From Parabacteroides sp. TM07-1AC (GTDB lineage Bacteria; Bacteroidota; Bacteroidia; Bacteroidales; Tannerellaceae), in assembly GCF_003480915.1 (NCBI RefSeq), contig NZ_QUKD01000004.1:277230-341229 (forward strand): DNA of 64,000 nucleotides, in the 5' to 3' direction. A program made the position numbers and the translations under genes. Positions 9,501 to 18,500 of this stretch are shown here, piece by piece. Position 1 is the first letter of the stretch. Each line of letters opens with the position of its first letter. The notes under the pieces were generated by a model. It worked only from the letters and a program-made list of their open reading frames with translations. It did no database searches and had not been told where the DNA came from.

Positions 9501-10677
9501 CGGACTGAATCCGAAACATATAGACAGACTATATAAAGATGAGAATGCGAATTATCTTGTATTGCGTGTAAAAGATTCCGGTAAGGGTATAGAAGAGGGA
9601 GAGGTGGATAAAATATTCACTCCTTTCTATCAGATTCCGGAGACATCCGGTATCAACTTGTCGGGAACAGGTATTGGGCTGAGTCTTGTCTATACGATTG
9701 TTCAGCTTCATCGCGGTGTTATTTATTGCGATGTGGATAATACAGAACAGGCAGGTGCTTGTTTTGTTGTCATCCTTCCGATTTCCCGATCTGCGTTCTC
9801 TGACGATCAGATTGAAAGTGTAGAATTAGATAAAATTTCGGAAGTAGCCAATACTGATGATATTTCAGCTTCACTTCCTGCACCGGAAAAGGCTGAAGGA
9901 ACGAAATATAAAATTCTGCTGGTTGAGGATGACAAGGATGTGCGTAGTTATTTGAAAAAGAGTCTGGAAGCTGAATATACCGTTATTGAAGCGGGTGACG
10001 GAGTACGGGCCTACGAAAAAGCAATTCAGGATTTCCCGGATTTGGTGCTTAGCGATATCATGATGCCGAAGCGTGACGGACTGGAACTTTGTACAATGAT
10101 TAAAAACGATCTGCGAATAGGACATATCCCTGTGATTTTGATGACGGCACGTTCTATGGTTGTGCACATAAAAGAAGGGTTCCAGGCGGGAGCTGACGAT
10201 TATATCGTCAAGCCGTTCAATATGGACGTGTTGCAAACCCGTATCCGTAGCCTGCTGGCTTCGAGGGAACAGTTAAAAAAGTTATATGGAAAGCGTTTCT
10301 CTCCGGATGTACTGGGAATAGAAGTTAAATCGGCGGATGAACGTTTCTCTCAGAAATTATTTGCCGTAATTGAGCAGAACATCTCCAACGATAAACTGGA
10401 TGTGGAACTCTTATGTACGGAGATTGGTATCAGTCGTGCCAACCTCTACCGCAAACTCAAATCTATTACCGAACTTTCGCCTATGGAGCTGATCCGTAAT
10501 AAACGATTGGAGATGGCGGCGAAACTATTACAAGATTCGGAAATGAATGTATCTGAAATTGCCTCACACCTTGGTTTTAATAGCCACTCTTATTTCTCCA
10601 ACTCTTTTAAGACTTTTTATGGTTGTACTCCGACCGAGTTTGTGCAATCTAAAGGAAAGTTGGAACAGGGAAACTGA
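6559..10677 (+). CDS. Hybrid two-component system sensor/regulator (HTCS)
   Basis: This 1372-residue one-protein signalling system has a signal peptide, then a periplasmic double propeller of Reg_prop repeats ('GYLWFATKNGLNRF', 'LWVGTWGGLNRY' and many more) to about residue 650, a Y_Y_Y domain (about 700-780) and a membrane helix (about 785-805). A HisKA domain follows with His843 in 'NFSHELRTPL', then HATPase motifs ('NLLSNAFKYTP', 'GTGIGLSLVY'), a receiver with Asp1166 in 'VLSDIMMPKRDG', and an AraC-type HTH pair at the C-terminus. HTCS proteins bind a released oligosaccharide and switch on the adjacent glycan-degrading genes. Position and strand suggest it controls the flanking lyase operon and the susC operon. 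Confidence 0.95.
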   Translation: MERRFSFILFLALFLSALHAEKANYLYSFNSDLNEGISQLSVMDIYQDSKGYLWFATKNGLNRFNGKEYVIYRHEDGNEQSLSSNSISSVTEDHEGYLWVGTYNGLNRINLNTNQVKRYGSGLHGLMPGGITKVYTDASGCLWVGTWGGLNRYNREEDCFEQILLDNELKDTSVSVLFEDSADRLWIGTVAKGVYLCDKQLNIISHFTSQSRNMPLNNNNITSIYEDSHKQIWIGSKYGLNKINLRDNEVQSFTSKNSQLSNNTIRCLIEWQGKLLIGTFDGIFALTPESGKITKVAGYDDINHSLSHYSVYSFCVDKDHTLWVGTFAGGINYLNKFTNRFVLHRPEDELNIRTGIYGAITYESPSNLWIATEGYGLLNYNNQTNESRYYLIDPSTRFTFNTNIIKSVFYEDGTVWCGTTKGEIYKFDIRTKRFTLYHKYPQEYSIYSILRDNKGRLWIGGASTEFGLTCFVHDQLVMNFTNNVDEPFIISNVRSILEEEDGILLLGSTSDGLLRFDTNKKRMTKYSNEATVDSYRIPNNYISSIIRTKSGEIWVSTYGGGIFQFDKTEHVKRVMTTREGLLDNNICSLVESSDQKLWMSTVNGLIMVDPVGGEVRNYHRHNGIDIREFTLHSGIALPDGALCFSGSNGFVTFQAAEMDKNENIPSVVLEQLSVNNQPIEVGDQSGILDKVLDSTDTIRLLYNENNFSITYQALNYIYSTQNQYAYKLEGYDDNWNQVGGRNSAFYTNLSPGKYIFHVKGSNNDGVWNEQGRSLVIIVQPPLWRTWYAYLFYIIALAAISYAILHYVTIKRNLEAGLKLKQMEKQKQEEFHEAKIRLFTNFSHELRTPLMLIITPFEELVKRVDIPAELHDKLSIIYKNAQKLLLLVNQLMDLHKNQAGSLELKVSEGDICEYIKEIYYAFNQIALTNEIKFSLNCTPKTIDAWFDKSLLEKVVFNLLSNAFKYTPSGESITMEVSETSWNGLNPKHIDRLYKDENANYLVLRVKDSGKGIEEGEVDKIFTPFYQIPETSGINLSGTGIGLSLVYTIVQLHRGVIYCDVDNTEQAGACFVVILPISRSAFSDDQIESVELDKISEVANTDDISASLPAPEKAEGTKYKILLVEDDKDVRSYLKKSLEAEYTVIEAGDGVRAYEKAIQDFPDLVLSDIMMPKRDGLELCTMIKNDLRIGHIPVILMTARSMVVHIKEGFQAGADDYIVKPFNMDVLQTRIRSLLASREQLKKLYGKRFSPDVLGIEVKSADERFSQKLFAVIEQNISNDKLDVELLCTEIGISRANLYRKLKSITELSPMELIRNKRLEMAAKLLQDSEMNVSEIASHLGFNSHSYFSNSFKTFYGCTPTEFVQSKGKLEQGN

Positions 10678-10700
10678 TAAATTTGTATCAGTTTCCTGTT
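10664..10700 (+). terminator. Hairpin spanning the regulator stop codon
   Basis: AACAGGGAAACTGATA (10664-10679) pairs with TATCAGTTTCCTGTT (10686-10700) with one bulged G, and ACTTTTG follows. The left arm holds the end of the regulator gene. It probably terminates the regulator mRNA; its right arm touches a TACTTTTG (10700-10707) that could serve the susC transcript. Confidence 0.55.
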
Positions 10701-10837
10701 ACTTTTGTCTCAAACTATTTATATAGAATAATTTAATACTAAATTGGGAAGTATGTTTTCTTTTGTGAAAAAGAGAATATGTTTCTTTGTGTTATTGAAT
10801 TTGTTGAAATTTTAAGTCTAATTAAATCCATGATTAA

Positions 10838-13800
10838 ATGAAAAAGAGAATTAAGAAGGTCACTGTATCGTTTTGGCGATTATTATTATTAATGGTGGCA
10901 TTTAACTCAAGTCTAAGTTTGTTCGCGCAAACACAGTCTGTCTCCGGAATCGTTCTGGATGAATTCGGGGAACCGATGATCGGAGTGTCTGTACTAGTAA
11001 AAGGAACAACCACAGGTATCATTACAGATGTAGACGGTAACTTTACCGTGTCGGCAAAAAATGGCGATGTCTTATTGGTAAAGTATCTTGGTTACAAAGA
11101 CCAGGAAATAAAAATTACCGGTAATGGTCGTCTGAAAATTACTCTCCAGGAAGATACTCAGAATTTGGATGAAGTAGTTGTAGTAGGTTACGGTACGCAG
11201 AAGAAAGTAAACCTGACAGGTGCCGTTGCTGCTGTGACGGGTGAAGAAATAGCTAAACGACCGGTAGCAAACACTTCGACAATGTTACAAGGACAGATGC
11301 CGGGTCTGCGCATCACTTCCGACAAAGGGCAGCCGGGTAATGAAAATGTTCAGATCCGTGTGCGTGGACAGGGTACATACTCGGGAACAGGCTCCAACCC
11401 ATTAATCCTGATTAATGGAGTCGAGGGAGACTTGGCCTCCCTCGATCCAAACATTATTGAAAGTGTTTCAGTATTGAAGGATGCAGCTTCGGCGTCTATC
11501 TATGGTTCGCGTGCCGCAAACGGTGTAATTTTGATTACTACTAAAAATGGTTCGGAAACAAAAGACCGTATTTCAGTTCGTTACAATGGAAACTTTGCTG
11601 TTCACAATCCGACAAACTTGCTGGATGTGATTTGGGATTCTCCTACATATATGAAATATTTCAATATGGCAAAAGACAATTCCGGTGCTCCGGCAACAGA
11701 CCGTTACTCAGATGAAATGATTGCGAATTACACGAATCCATCCGATCCGACTAAGTATCCGAGTTTCAACTGGCTGGATTATATGTTTGATCCTGCTTTC
11801 GTTCAGCAACACAACTTGAGTGTTGCCGGTACGACTGGTAAAACTTCTTATAATGCTTCTTTAAGTATGGTCAATCAGCCTGGTACAATGAAAGGACAGA
11901 AGTTCAAACGTTACAATGCAACATTGGACCTGACTTCACAGGTAAATGATTGGATCAGATTCGGTATGTATTTTACGGGTAGCCGCAGTGATCGTCAGGA
12001 AACACGCCAGGGTGATACCGATGCTTATTTGTCTACTATTTCACAGGCCCCGACTTATATGCCTTGGTTGCCGGATGATGGAACGGGTGTTAAGCGTTAC
12101 ACAATGAAAGCTTTTACTTTTGAAAGTAATAATAAAAACATGGTTGCTATCACTGAAACAGAGAACTTTAAAAACTATATAAATACAGATGTCAATGCGC
12201 AGGCTTGGTTGGAAGTTAGTCCTATCAAAGGTCTAAGCTGGTATACTAAGGGTGCTATGCGTTATAAACAACAGCATACAAAAGATTGGGGTGCATTGCC
12301 TACACCAGTTTATTATTATCATGACGGTGTTCAGAATGGTACTTTGAATACAAATGGTACGGGTTTAACTAGTAAAATGGATAATAGCTCTTACTACAAC
12401 TTATATACTTATTTGAAATATGATTGGGCAACTCCTAATCAAGAACATGATTTCTCTGTAATGGCTGGTTATAACCTGGAATATTATAAATTAGATAATT
12501 TGGAAGGTTATCGCCAAAATTTTGACTTCCCGTTGCATGAACTGAATACTGGTATTTCTTCGGTACAGACCAATAAGGGGTATTCAGAAGAATGGGGTAT
12601 TATGTCTGCTTTTTTCCGTGCTAACTATGCATTCAAACAACGTTATCTGTTAGAAGTGAATGCTCGGTACGATGGTTCTTCCCGCATTTCTTCGGATTCT
12701 CGCTGGGGTATCTTCCCATCTTTCTCTTTGGGATGGCGTGTAAGCGAAGAAGAGTGGATGAAAGAACTGAACTGGGAATGGTTGAATAGCCTGAAATTAC
12801 GTGGTTCATGGGGTATTTTGGGTAATCAGAATATTGATCTTTATTCTTACTATGCTTTAGTTACAACAGGTAAAGATTATAGCTTTGACAACTCAAATTT
12901 GGATGCAGGTGTGGCACAGACAGCTCTTACTAACCGTGATCTGAAATGGGAATCAACTTCTATAGGTGACTTTGGTATCGATATTACTGCTTTCAACGGT
13001 TTCAATATTACTTTTGACTGGTATAAGAAGAGAACATACGATATTCTTCGTGAAGCACAGAGTAATTCATTGTTAGGTTTGAAGTCTCCGTATATCAATG
13101 CCGGTGAAATGGTAAATAAAGGTATTGAAGTTTCGTTAGCTTATAATGGATATATCAAAGAAGGTGTATTTAAGGGGTTAAATTATAATGCCGGTGTATT
13201 TTTTGATCGTACGAGAAACGAATTGACGAAATACGGTGCAGATTTTATAGACTCTTCTAAAGGCTTGATCTATAAGGAAGGTTTGCCTTATGAGTCATAT
13301 TATGGTTATGAAGCAATTGGTATTTTCAGAGATGAAGAGGATGTGGCTAATTCTCCTAAACAGTTTAATGACAAAACGTTGCCGGGGGATATCAAGTATG
13401 CAGATATCAGTGGTCCGAACGGAGTTCCGGATGGTATTGTTGATGAAAATGACCGTAAAGTTCTTGACGGGCGTTTACCGAATTTCGAATATACAATTAA
13501 TCTGGGTGCCAACTGGAAAGGTTTCGACCTCTCTTTAATGGGACAAGGCGTACAGGGTGCCAAACATTATGCCAGCGGTTGGGGATTGCGTCCGTTCTAT
13601 CAAGGAACGCCAATTTCACAGGATTATATTGATAATATGTGGACAGAAGATCACAAAGACGCTAAATATCCACGTTTATATTTTGCAGATTTAGGCGGAG
13701 CAAAGAACCAGCGTGAAAGTACTTACTGGTTGTATAATGCTTCTTATTTCCGTTTGAAGAACTTGACATTCGGTTATACATTGCCGAAAGCATTGACAAG

Positions 13801-13975
13801 TAATGCGAAAATTGAACGTCTGCGTTTCTATTTCTCGGGTGATAACTTGTTAACGATTACCAAATTCCCGCAGGGTGGTGACCCGGAACGTAATTATAAC
13901 TCTACGAAGGGGACACGTTTGGTTTATTATCCTCAGAACCGTATTATCTCATTCGGTGTAAATCTTGAATTCTAA
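10838..13975 (+). CDS. SusC-like TonB-dependent outer-membrane transporter
   Basis: This is a 1045-residue protein with a signal peptide ending near 'LFAQTQS', an N-terminal carboxypeptidase-D-like domain ('VSGIVLDEFGEPMIGVSV', about 30-105), the linker 'LDEVVVVGYGTQKK', a plug domain ('SASIYGSRAANGVILITTK') and a 22-strand barrel ending in an aromatic residue ('FGVNLEF'). SusC proteins import oligosaccharides across the outer membrane with TonB energy and act with the SusD partner encoded 18 bases downstream. The leader is about 130 bases. It is probably induced by the hybrid regulator just upstream. Confidence 0.97.
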   Translation: MKKRIKKVTVSFWRLLLLMVAFNSSLSLFAQTQSVSGIVLDEFGEPMIGVSVLVKGTTTGIITDVDGNFTVSAKNGDVLLVKYLGYKDQEIKITGNGRLKITLQEDTQNLDEVVVVGYGTQKKVNLTGAVAAVTGEEIAKRPVANTSTMLQGQMPGLRITSDKGQPGNENVQIRVRGQGTYSGTGSNPLILINGVEGDLASLDPNIIESVSVLKDAASASIYGSRAANGVILITTKNGSETKDRISVRYNGNFAVHNPTNLLDVIWDSPTYMKYFNMAKDNSGAPATDRYSDEMIANYTNPSDPTKYPSFNWLDYMFDPAFVQQHNLSVAGTTGKTSYNASLSMVNQPGTMKGQKFKRYNATLDLTSQVNDWIRFGMYFTGSRSDRQETRQGDTDAYLSTISQAPTYMPWLPDDGTGVKRYTMKAFTFESNNKNMVAITETENFKNYINTDVNAQAWLEVSPIKGLSWYTKGAMRYKQQHTKDWGALPTPVYYYHDGVQNGTLNTNGTGLTSKMDNSSYYNLYTYLKYDWATPNQEHDFSVMAGYNLEYYKLDNLEGYRQNFDFPLHELNTGISSVQTNKGYSEEWGIMSAFFRANYAFKQRYLLEVNARYDGSSRISSDSRWGIFPSFSLGWRVSEEEWMKELNWEWLNSLKLRGSWGILGNQNIDLYSYYALVTTGKDYSFDNSNLDAGVAQTALTNRDLKWESTSIGDFGIDITAFNGFNITFDWYKKRTYDILREAQSNSLLGLKSPYINAGEMVNKGIEVSLAYNGYIKEGVFKGLNYNAGVFFDRTRNELTKYGADFIDSSKGLIYKEGLPYESYYGYEAIGIFRDEEDVANSPKQFNDKTLPGDIKYADISGPNGVPDGIVDENDRKVLDGRLPNFEYTINLGANWKGFDLSLMGQGVQGAKHYASGWGLRPFYQGTPISQDYIDNMWTEDHKDAKYPRLYFADLGGAKNQRESTYWLYNASYFRLKNLTFGYTLPKALTSNAKIERLRFYFSGDNLLTITKFPQGGDPERNYNSTKGTRLVYYPQNRIISFGVNLEF

Positions 13976-13993
13976 TTAAAATGTAAAATAATT

Positions 13994-15475
13994 ATGAAAA
14001 TGAATAAACTATCATATATTTCACTATTGGTTGCCGGTATGATGACAGTGTCTTCCTGTTCTGATATTTTGGATACTCCTCCGACAACTTCTCCGTCAGA
14101 AAGTATTTTCTGGCAATCAAAATCTGATTTTGATTCGGCTTTGACCGGCTGTTATCAAGGTATGCAAGCTAAAACATTATCTTATGGAATGGTTGTTTAT
14201 GATTGTTTGACAGACAATGGTTATGGTAGCTCCGGTTCCAGTTATGTATATAAAACGGACTTGATTCAGGCTGATAATATAGACCCATCCATGCAGGGAT
14301 TTGTTCCGGATCTTTATAAGGAAGCATATGAGGCTATTACTCGTATGAATATCTTTTTATATCAGTTGAAAAATTATCAAGGTGGGGACATGAGTAATGT
14401 TCGTAACCAATATGAAGGTGAAATTATGTTCCTGCGCTCTTATTGCTACTATCTGCTTTATCTGTGTTATGGTGAAGTTCCGTATCCAACGATGCCGTTG
14501 GATCTTACGACACAAAATATGCCGAAAGAAACGCTTGATAATGTATATAAGAATTTGATTGCCGATTTACAGACTGCGATTGATAAATTGGATGATAAAA
14601 CTTATAAGGGATCCGGCGGACATGTAACAAAAGGTGCAGCAAAAGCACTGAAAGCTCGTGTACTTATGTTCCATGCTTTTGGAGAAGACGGAAAAGTGGC
14701 TAATCGTGATGAGGTTCAGGAAGCTTATAATTTGTTGGACGAAATCAAAGGGTACTCTTTGGCTGATCGTTATGCTGATAACTTCACTTATGATACACAA
14801 GAATCTAGTCCGGAAATCCTTTTCTCTATTAAGTTCTTGGCTCCGAATAACTATAATAATTTTGACCATATATATGGTAATTATTCCGGAGTTCGTCCGG
14901 TTGCAAACCTGACGAATGAGTATGAAGAAGGTGATAATCGTTTAGGACAGATCGTTGCTTTCGATGATAAGTACCAATGGCCGGGCGGTGAAGTTGTTTC
15001 TTTGAATAGAAGTGACTTAAAGAAAGCTATGGTGAAATGGTTGACCCCATTGATGAAAGATGGCGATATGTGGCAGGCTAGTACTCGTAGTGAACAAGAT
15101 TGGGTTTTCTTGCGTTGGGGTGAATTGTTATTGTTGAAAGCTGAAGCAGCTAATGAACTGGGTATTACTGGTGCCGCCGATATGGTAAATCAGGTACGTA
15201 AGCGTGCCGGATTAGACGATTTGGCAGCTAATCTGACTCAGGATCAGATGCGTGAGGCCATCCGACATGAACGCCGCGTTGAGACACCATTTGAGTTGAT
15301 TCGTTATTATGATATGAAACGTTGGAAGATCATGGATAAGCTGAATGGTCTTGAACTCGATCCGTTATTGGCCGGACATGTAACGGCTTGGTCGAAAGCC
15401 CACGAATATTTCCCGTTGCCACAGAGTCAGATCGACTTCTCTAACGGAGTCTTGATCCAGAATCCGAACTATTAA
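13994..15475 (+). CDS. SusD/RagB-like surface glycan-binding lipoprotein
   Basis: This 493-residue lipoprotein (lipobox VSSC, Cys22) has SusD-family features: an N-terminal 'SESIFWQSKSDFDSALTGCYQGM', TPR-like helices with 'EIMFLRSYCYYLLYLCYGEVP', 'KGAAKALKARVLMFHA', and the C-terminal 'LRWGELLLLKAEAANELG' and 'IRHERRVETPFELIRYYDMKRW'. SusD proteins form the lid over the SusC barrel and bind the incoming glycan. Start chosen at the first Met, next to the predicted signal peptide. A hairpin directly downstream may lower expression of the next genes. Confidence 0.97.
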   Translation: MKMNKLSYISLLVAGMMTVSSCSDILDTPPTTSPSESIFWQSKSDFDSALTGCYQGMQAKTLSYGMVVYDCLTDNGYGSSGSSYVYKTDLIQADNIDPSMQGFVPDLYKEAYEAITRMNIFLYQLKNYQGGDMSNVRNQYEGEIMFLRSYCYYLLYLCYGEVPYPTMPLDLTTQNMPKETLDNVYKNLIADLQTAIDKLDDKTYKGSGGHVTKGAAKALKARVLMFHAFGEDGKVANRDEVQEAYNLLDEIKGYSLADRYADNFTYDTQESSPEILFSIKFLAPNNYNNFDHIYGNYSGVRPVANLTNEYEEGDNRLGQIVAFDDKYQWPGGEVVSLNRSDLKKAMVKWLTPLMKDGDMWQASTRSEQDWVFLRWGELLLLKAEAANELGITGAADMVNQVRKRAGLDDLAANLTQDQMREAIRHERRVETPFELIRYYDMKRWKIMDKLNGLELDPLLAGHVTAWSKAHEYFPLPQSQIDFSNGVLIQNPNY

Positions 15476-15502
15476 TCGTTCGCTAATAATTAATATGGGT
15501 GA

Positions 15503-15531
15503 GGAGCCTCGCTGTTATTGGCGGGGCTTCC
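15503..15531 (+). terminator. Hairpin between susD and the cytochrome-like gene
   Basis: GGAGCCTCGC (15503-15512) pairs with GCGGGGCTTCC (15521-15531) with one bulge and a G-T pair. No strong T-run follows, so partial termination or mRNA processing is more likely than a full stop. Confidence 0.5.
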
Positions 15532-15557
15532 TTCGCTGAATATAGGAGATAGATATC

Positions 15558-18500
15558 ATGGAAAAGAGATTAATTATTTTATCAGCCTGCATGGCTTTTT
15601 CACTTTCTGCCTTTTCCCAAAAGCAGAAAAAGCAAGTGAATACACCTGCTTCCTGGCCGGAAAGAATTGCCGTAGCCAAACAGAATGCCTATGAGCAAAT
15701 GAAGAAAAGCTCTCTTCCGGTCGCATCCAAAGTGATCAAGGCTAGGAAAGCTGCTGAAAAGTTTACAGCCGATGTAACAGGGCTGGATGAAATGGTTCTT
15801 TACACCTGGGGGACTGTCGACGGTGCAGCCGACGACCAGGCAGTATGGGCAAATGCCCGGCTGATTGCAGCCGACGGATCATCAGTTTGGCTGAATGACC
15901 TGAAAGATACATTTAAAGATACCGGCACAGGCCGTCTGGTCTTTAATGCCAATGCGAAAGATGTCCCGGTCGTTATGGCTGGGAAAACCTATGAGCGGAC
16001 GATCATGGCGAATGCTAATGCACAGATCGTCGTGCCTTTGGATAAGAAATATGTCCGCTTTGAAGCTGAGATCGGACTGGAAAGCCGTTCTTCTACAGGA
16101 ACAGTTATTTTCCGCTTACAGGGGATAACCGGAAAAGAGTTATCCGAAGAGATTATTGCCGGATTTCCGGGTGAATCGGCACAATTTCTTCCGTTTGCCG
16201 GAGGTGACATGAAAGCACTGGTCACAACCTACACAGCTGACATAGAAAAACATATAGCTCAATCGGTCGCAGACTTGCTGGCGGATAAAAGCTATTTTGC
16301 AACTCGTATTGCTGCCGCCGATCAGGAAAAAGAGTTGGATAAACAGGTGATCGCTTATCTGGACATAGCACGGGATGCTATGCAGGTATACGAATTGCAG
16401 GAGTCTTTGAGCTGGCTGAATGTGCGGGCCATCGAAGAGGCTTTTAATGATATGAAACGTAACAAGTCATTTGACCAGACTGCCAACCAATCCAGGCTTT
16501 CTACATTGAAAGCATTGGTAAATAAAGGATTTGACGGTATCTACTCAAATGATGCGACTACTATAAAGGAGGCAAAACAAGCCTTGCAGTTGAAACGTGA
16601 TATCCTGCTGGCAAATCCGGAACTGGATATGGATAAATTGATCGTCGGCCGTTATCATATAGGGACGGCTGCACGGAAAATCAATCCGCCGGCATTAGGA
16701 ACACAAAATAATAACTGGTCGAATCAAAGTAACGCATCTCGTCGTGGGTTTAATGCAGAAATCGTCGAATTGTCGAATCTGCGTGGTGATGTTCAGTCGC
16801 GTACCATTTTCAAACCGGATAACGGATCGTCCGTACCTGACCTGAAATTGCATTGGAATGCAGACCGTGTGATGTTTTCGATGGTCGATACCGATAACCG
16901 CTGGCAGGTTTTCGAAGTCGGGATGGATGGAAAAGGATTGAAGAATCTGATCGAATCTCCCGAGAAAGATTTGGAGTTTTTTGATGCGACCTGGTTACCT
17001 TCCGGAAAGATCATGGCTGTATCTAATATCGGTTACAACGGTGTGCCCTGCGTGAACGGGAACTCCGAAGTCGGTAATATGGTTTTATATAATCCGGAAG
17101 ATAAATCCTTGCGCCGTCTGACATTCGACCAGGACGCAAACTGGTCGCCGGTAGTGATGAATAACGGAAAGGTGATGTATACCCGCTGGGAATATACCGA
17201 CCTTACCCATTATTTCTCCCGCTTCGTCATGCATATGAATCCCGACGGAACGGAACAGAAAGCCCTTTACGGCAGCGGCGCCTATTTCCCGAACAGTACT
17301 TTCGATGCGAAACCGATCCCGGGCCAGGCATCCGGCTTTATCGGAATTATCTCCGGACATCATGGCGTTGCCCGTTCAGGCCGTCTGATCCTGTTCGATC
17401 CGTCCAAAGGACGTAAATCGACATTGGGAATGGTTCAGGAGTTACCTTTCCGTGACCGGAAGATCGAACCGATTGTAAAAGACCGTTTGGTGGATGATGT
17501 ATGGCCCCAGTTCATCAAACCTTATCCTCTGAACGATAAATATTTCCTGGTAACAGCCAAATTGAATCCGAATGCATTGTGGGGTATCTATCTGGTAGAC
17601 GTATTCGACAACCTGACGTTGATTGCAGAATACGAGGGTGAAGGATTGATCCATCCGATACCGGTACGGAAAACGCCGGTTCCTCCTGTTATTCCGGATC
17701 GTACAAAACCCGGAACGAAAGAAGCAACTGTCTTTATTCAGGATATTTATGAAGGTGAGGGTTTGAAAGGTGTACCACGCGGTACGGTGAAAGCTTTCCG
17801 TGTACTTGCTTACGAATATGCTTATAACAAAACACCGTCCGACCATTGGGCACAGGGCATACAAAGCGGATGGGATATAAAACGCCTGCTGGGTACTGTT
17901 CCGGTAGAAGAAGACGGTTCGGCTTTGTTCTCCATACCGGCGAATACGCCTATCTCGCTTCAGCCGCTCGATTCATGCGGGCGTGCCGTGCAATGGATGA
18001 GAAGCTGGCTGACCGGTATGCCGGGTGAAACCGTTTCCTGCATCGGCTGCCATGAGGATCAGAATCAGATACCTATTCCGAAACGTGTGGTCGCTTCGAC
18101 GATTAAACCGCATGCAATCACCTTGCCGGAAGGAGGACAACGTCCGTTTACATTTGATCTGGAGGTTCAGCCGATCCTGGACCGTGCTTGTATCGCTTGT
18201 CATGACGGTTCCAATAAATTAGCTGATTTCACCGGTGGTACTATCGATGAATTTTCCGGATATGGTAAAAGCTATCTGAACCTGCATCCGTATGTTCACC
18301 GTCAGGGACCGGAAGCTGAGATTGAAGTTCTGAATCCTTACGAATATCATGTATCTACCAGCCAGTTGGTCAAGATGTTGAAGACCGGTCATCATGGTGT
18401 GGAGTTGACAGATAAGGAATGGAAAACACTTTATAACTGGATTGACTTTAATGCTCCTTATCACGGTACGTTTAAAGCCAACCTGTTTAATGGCATCGAA

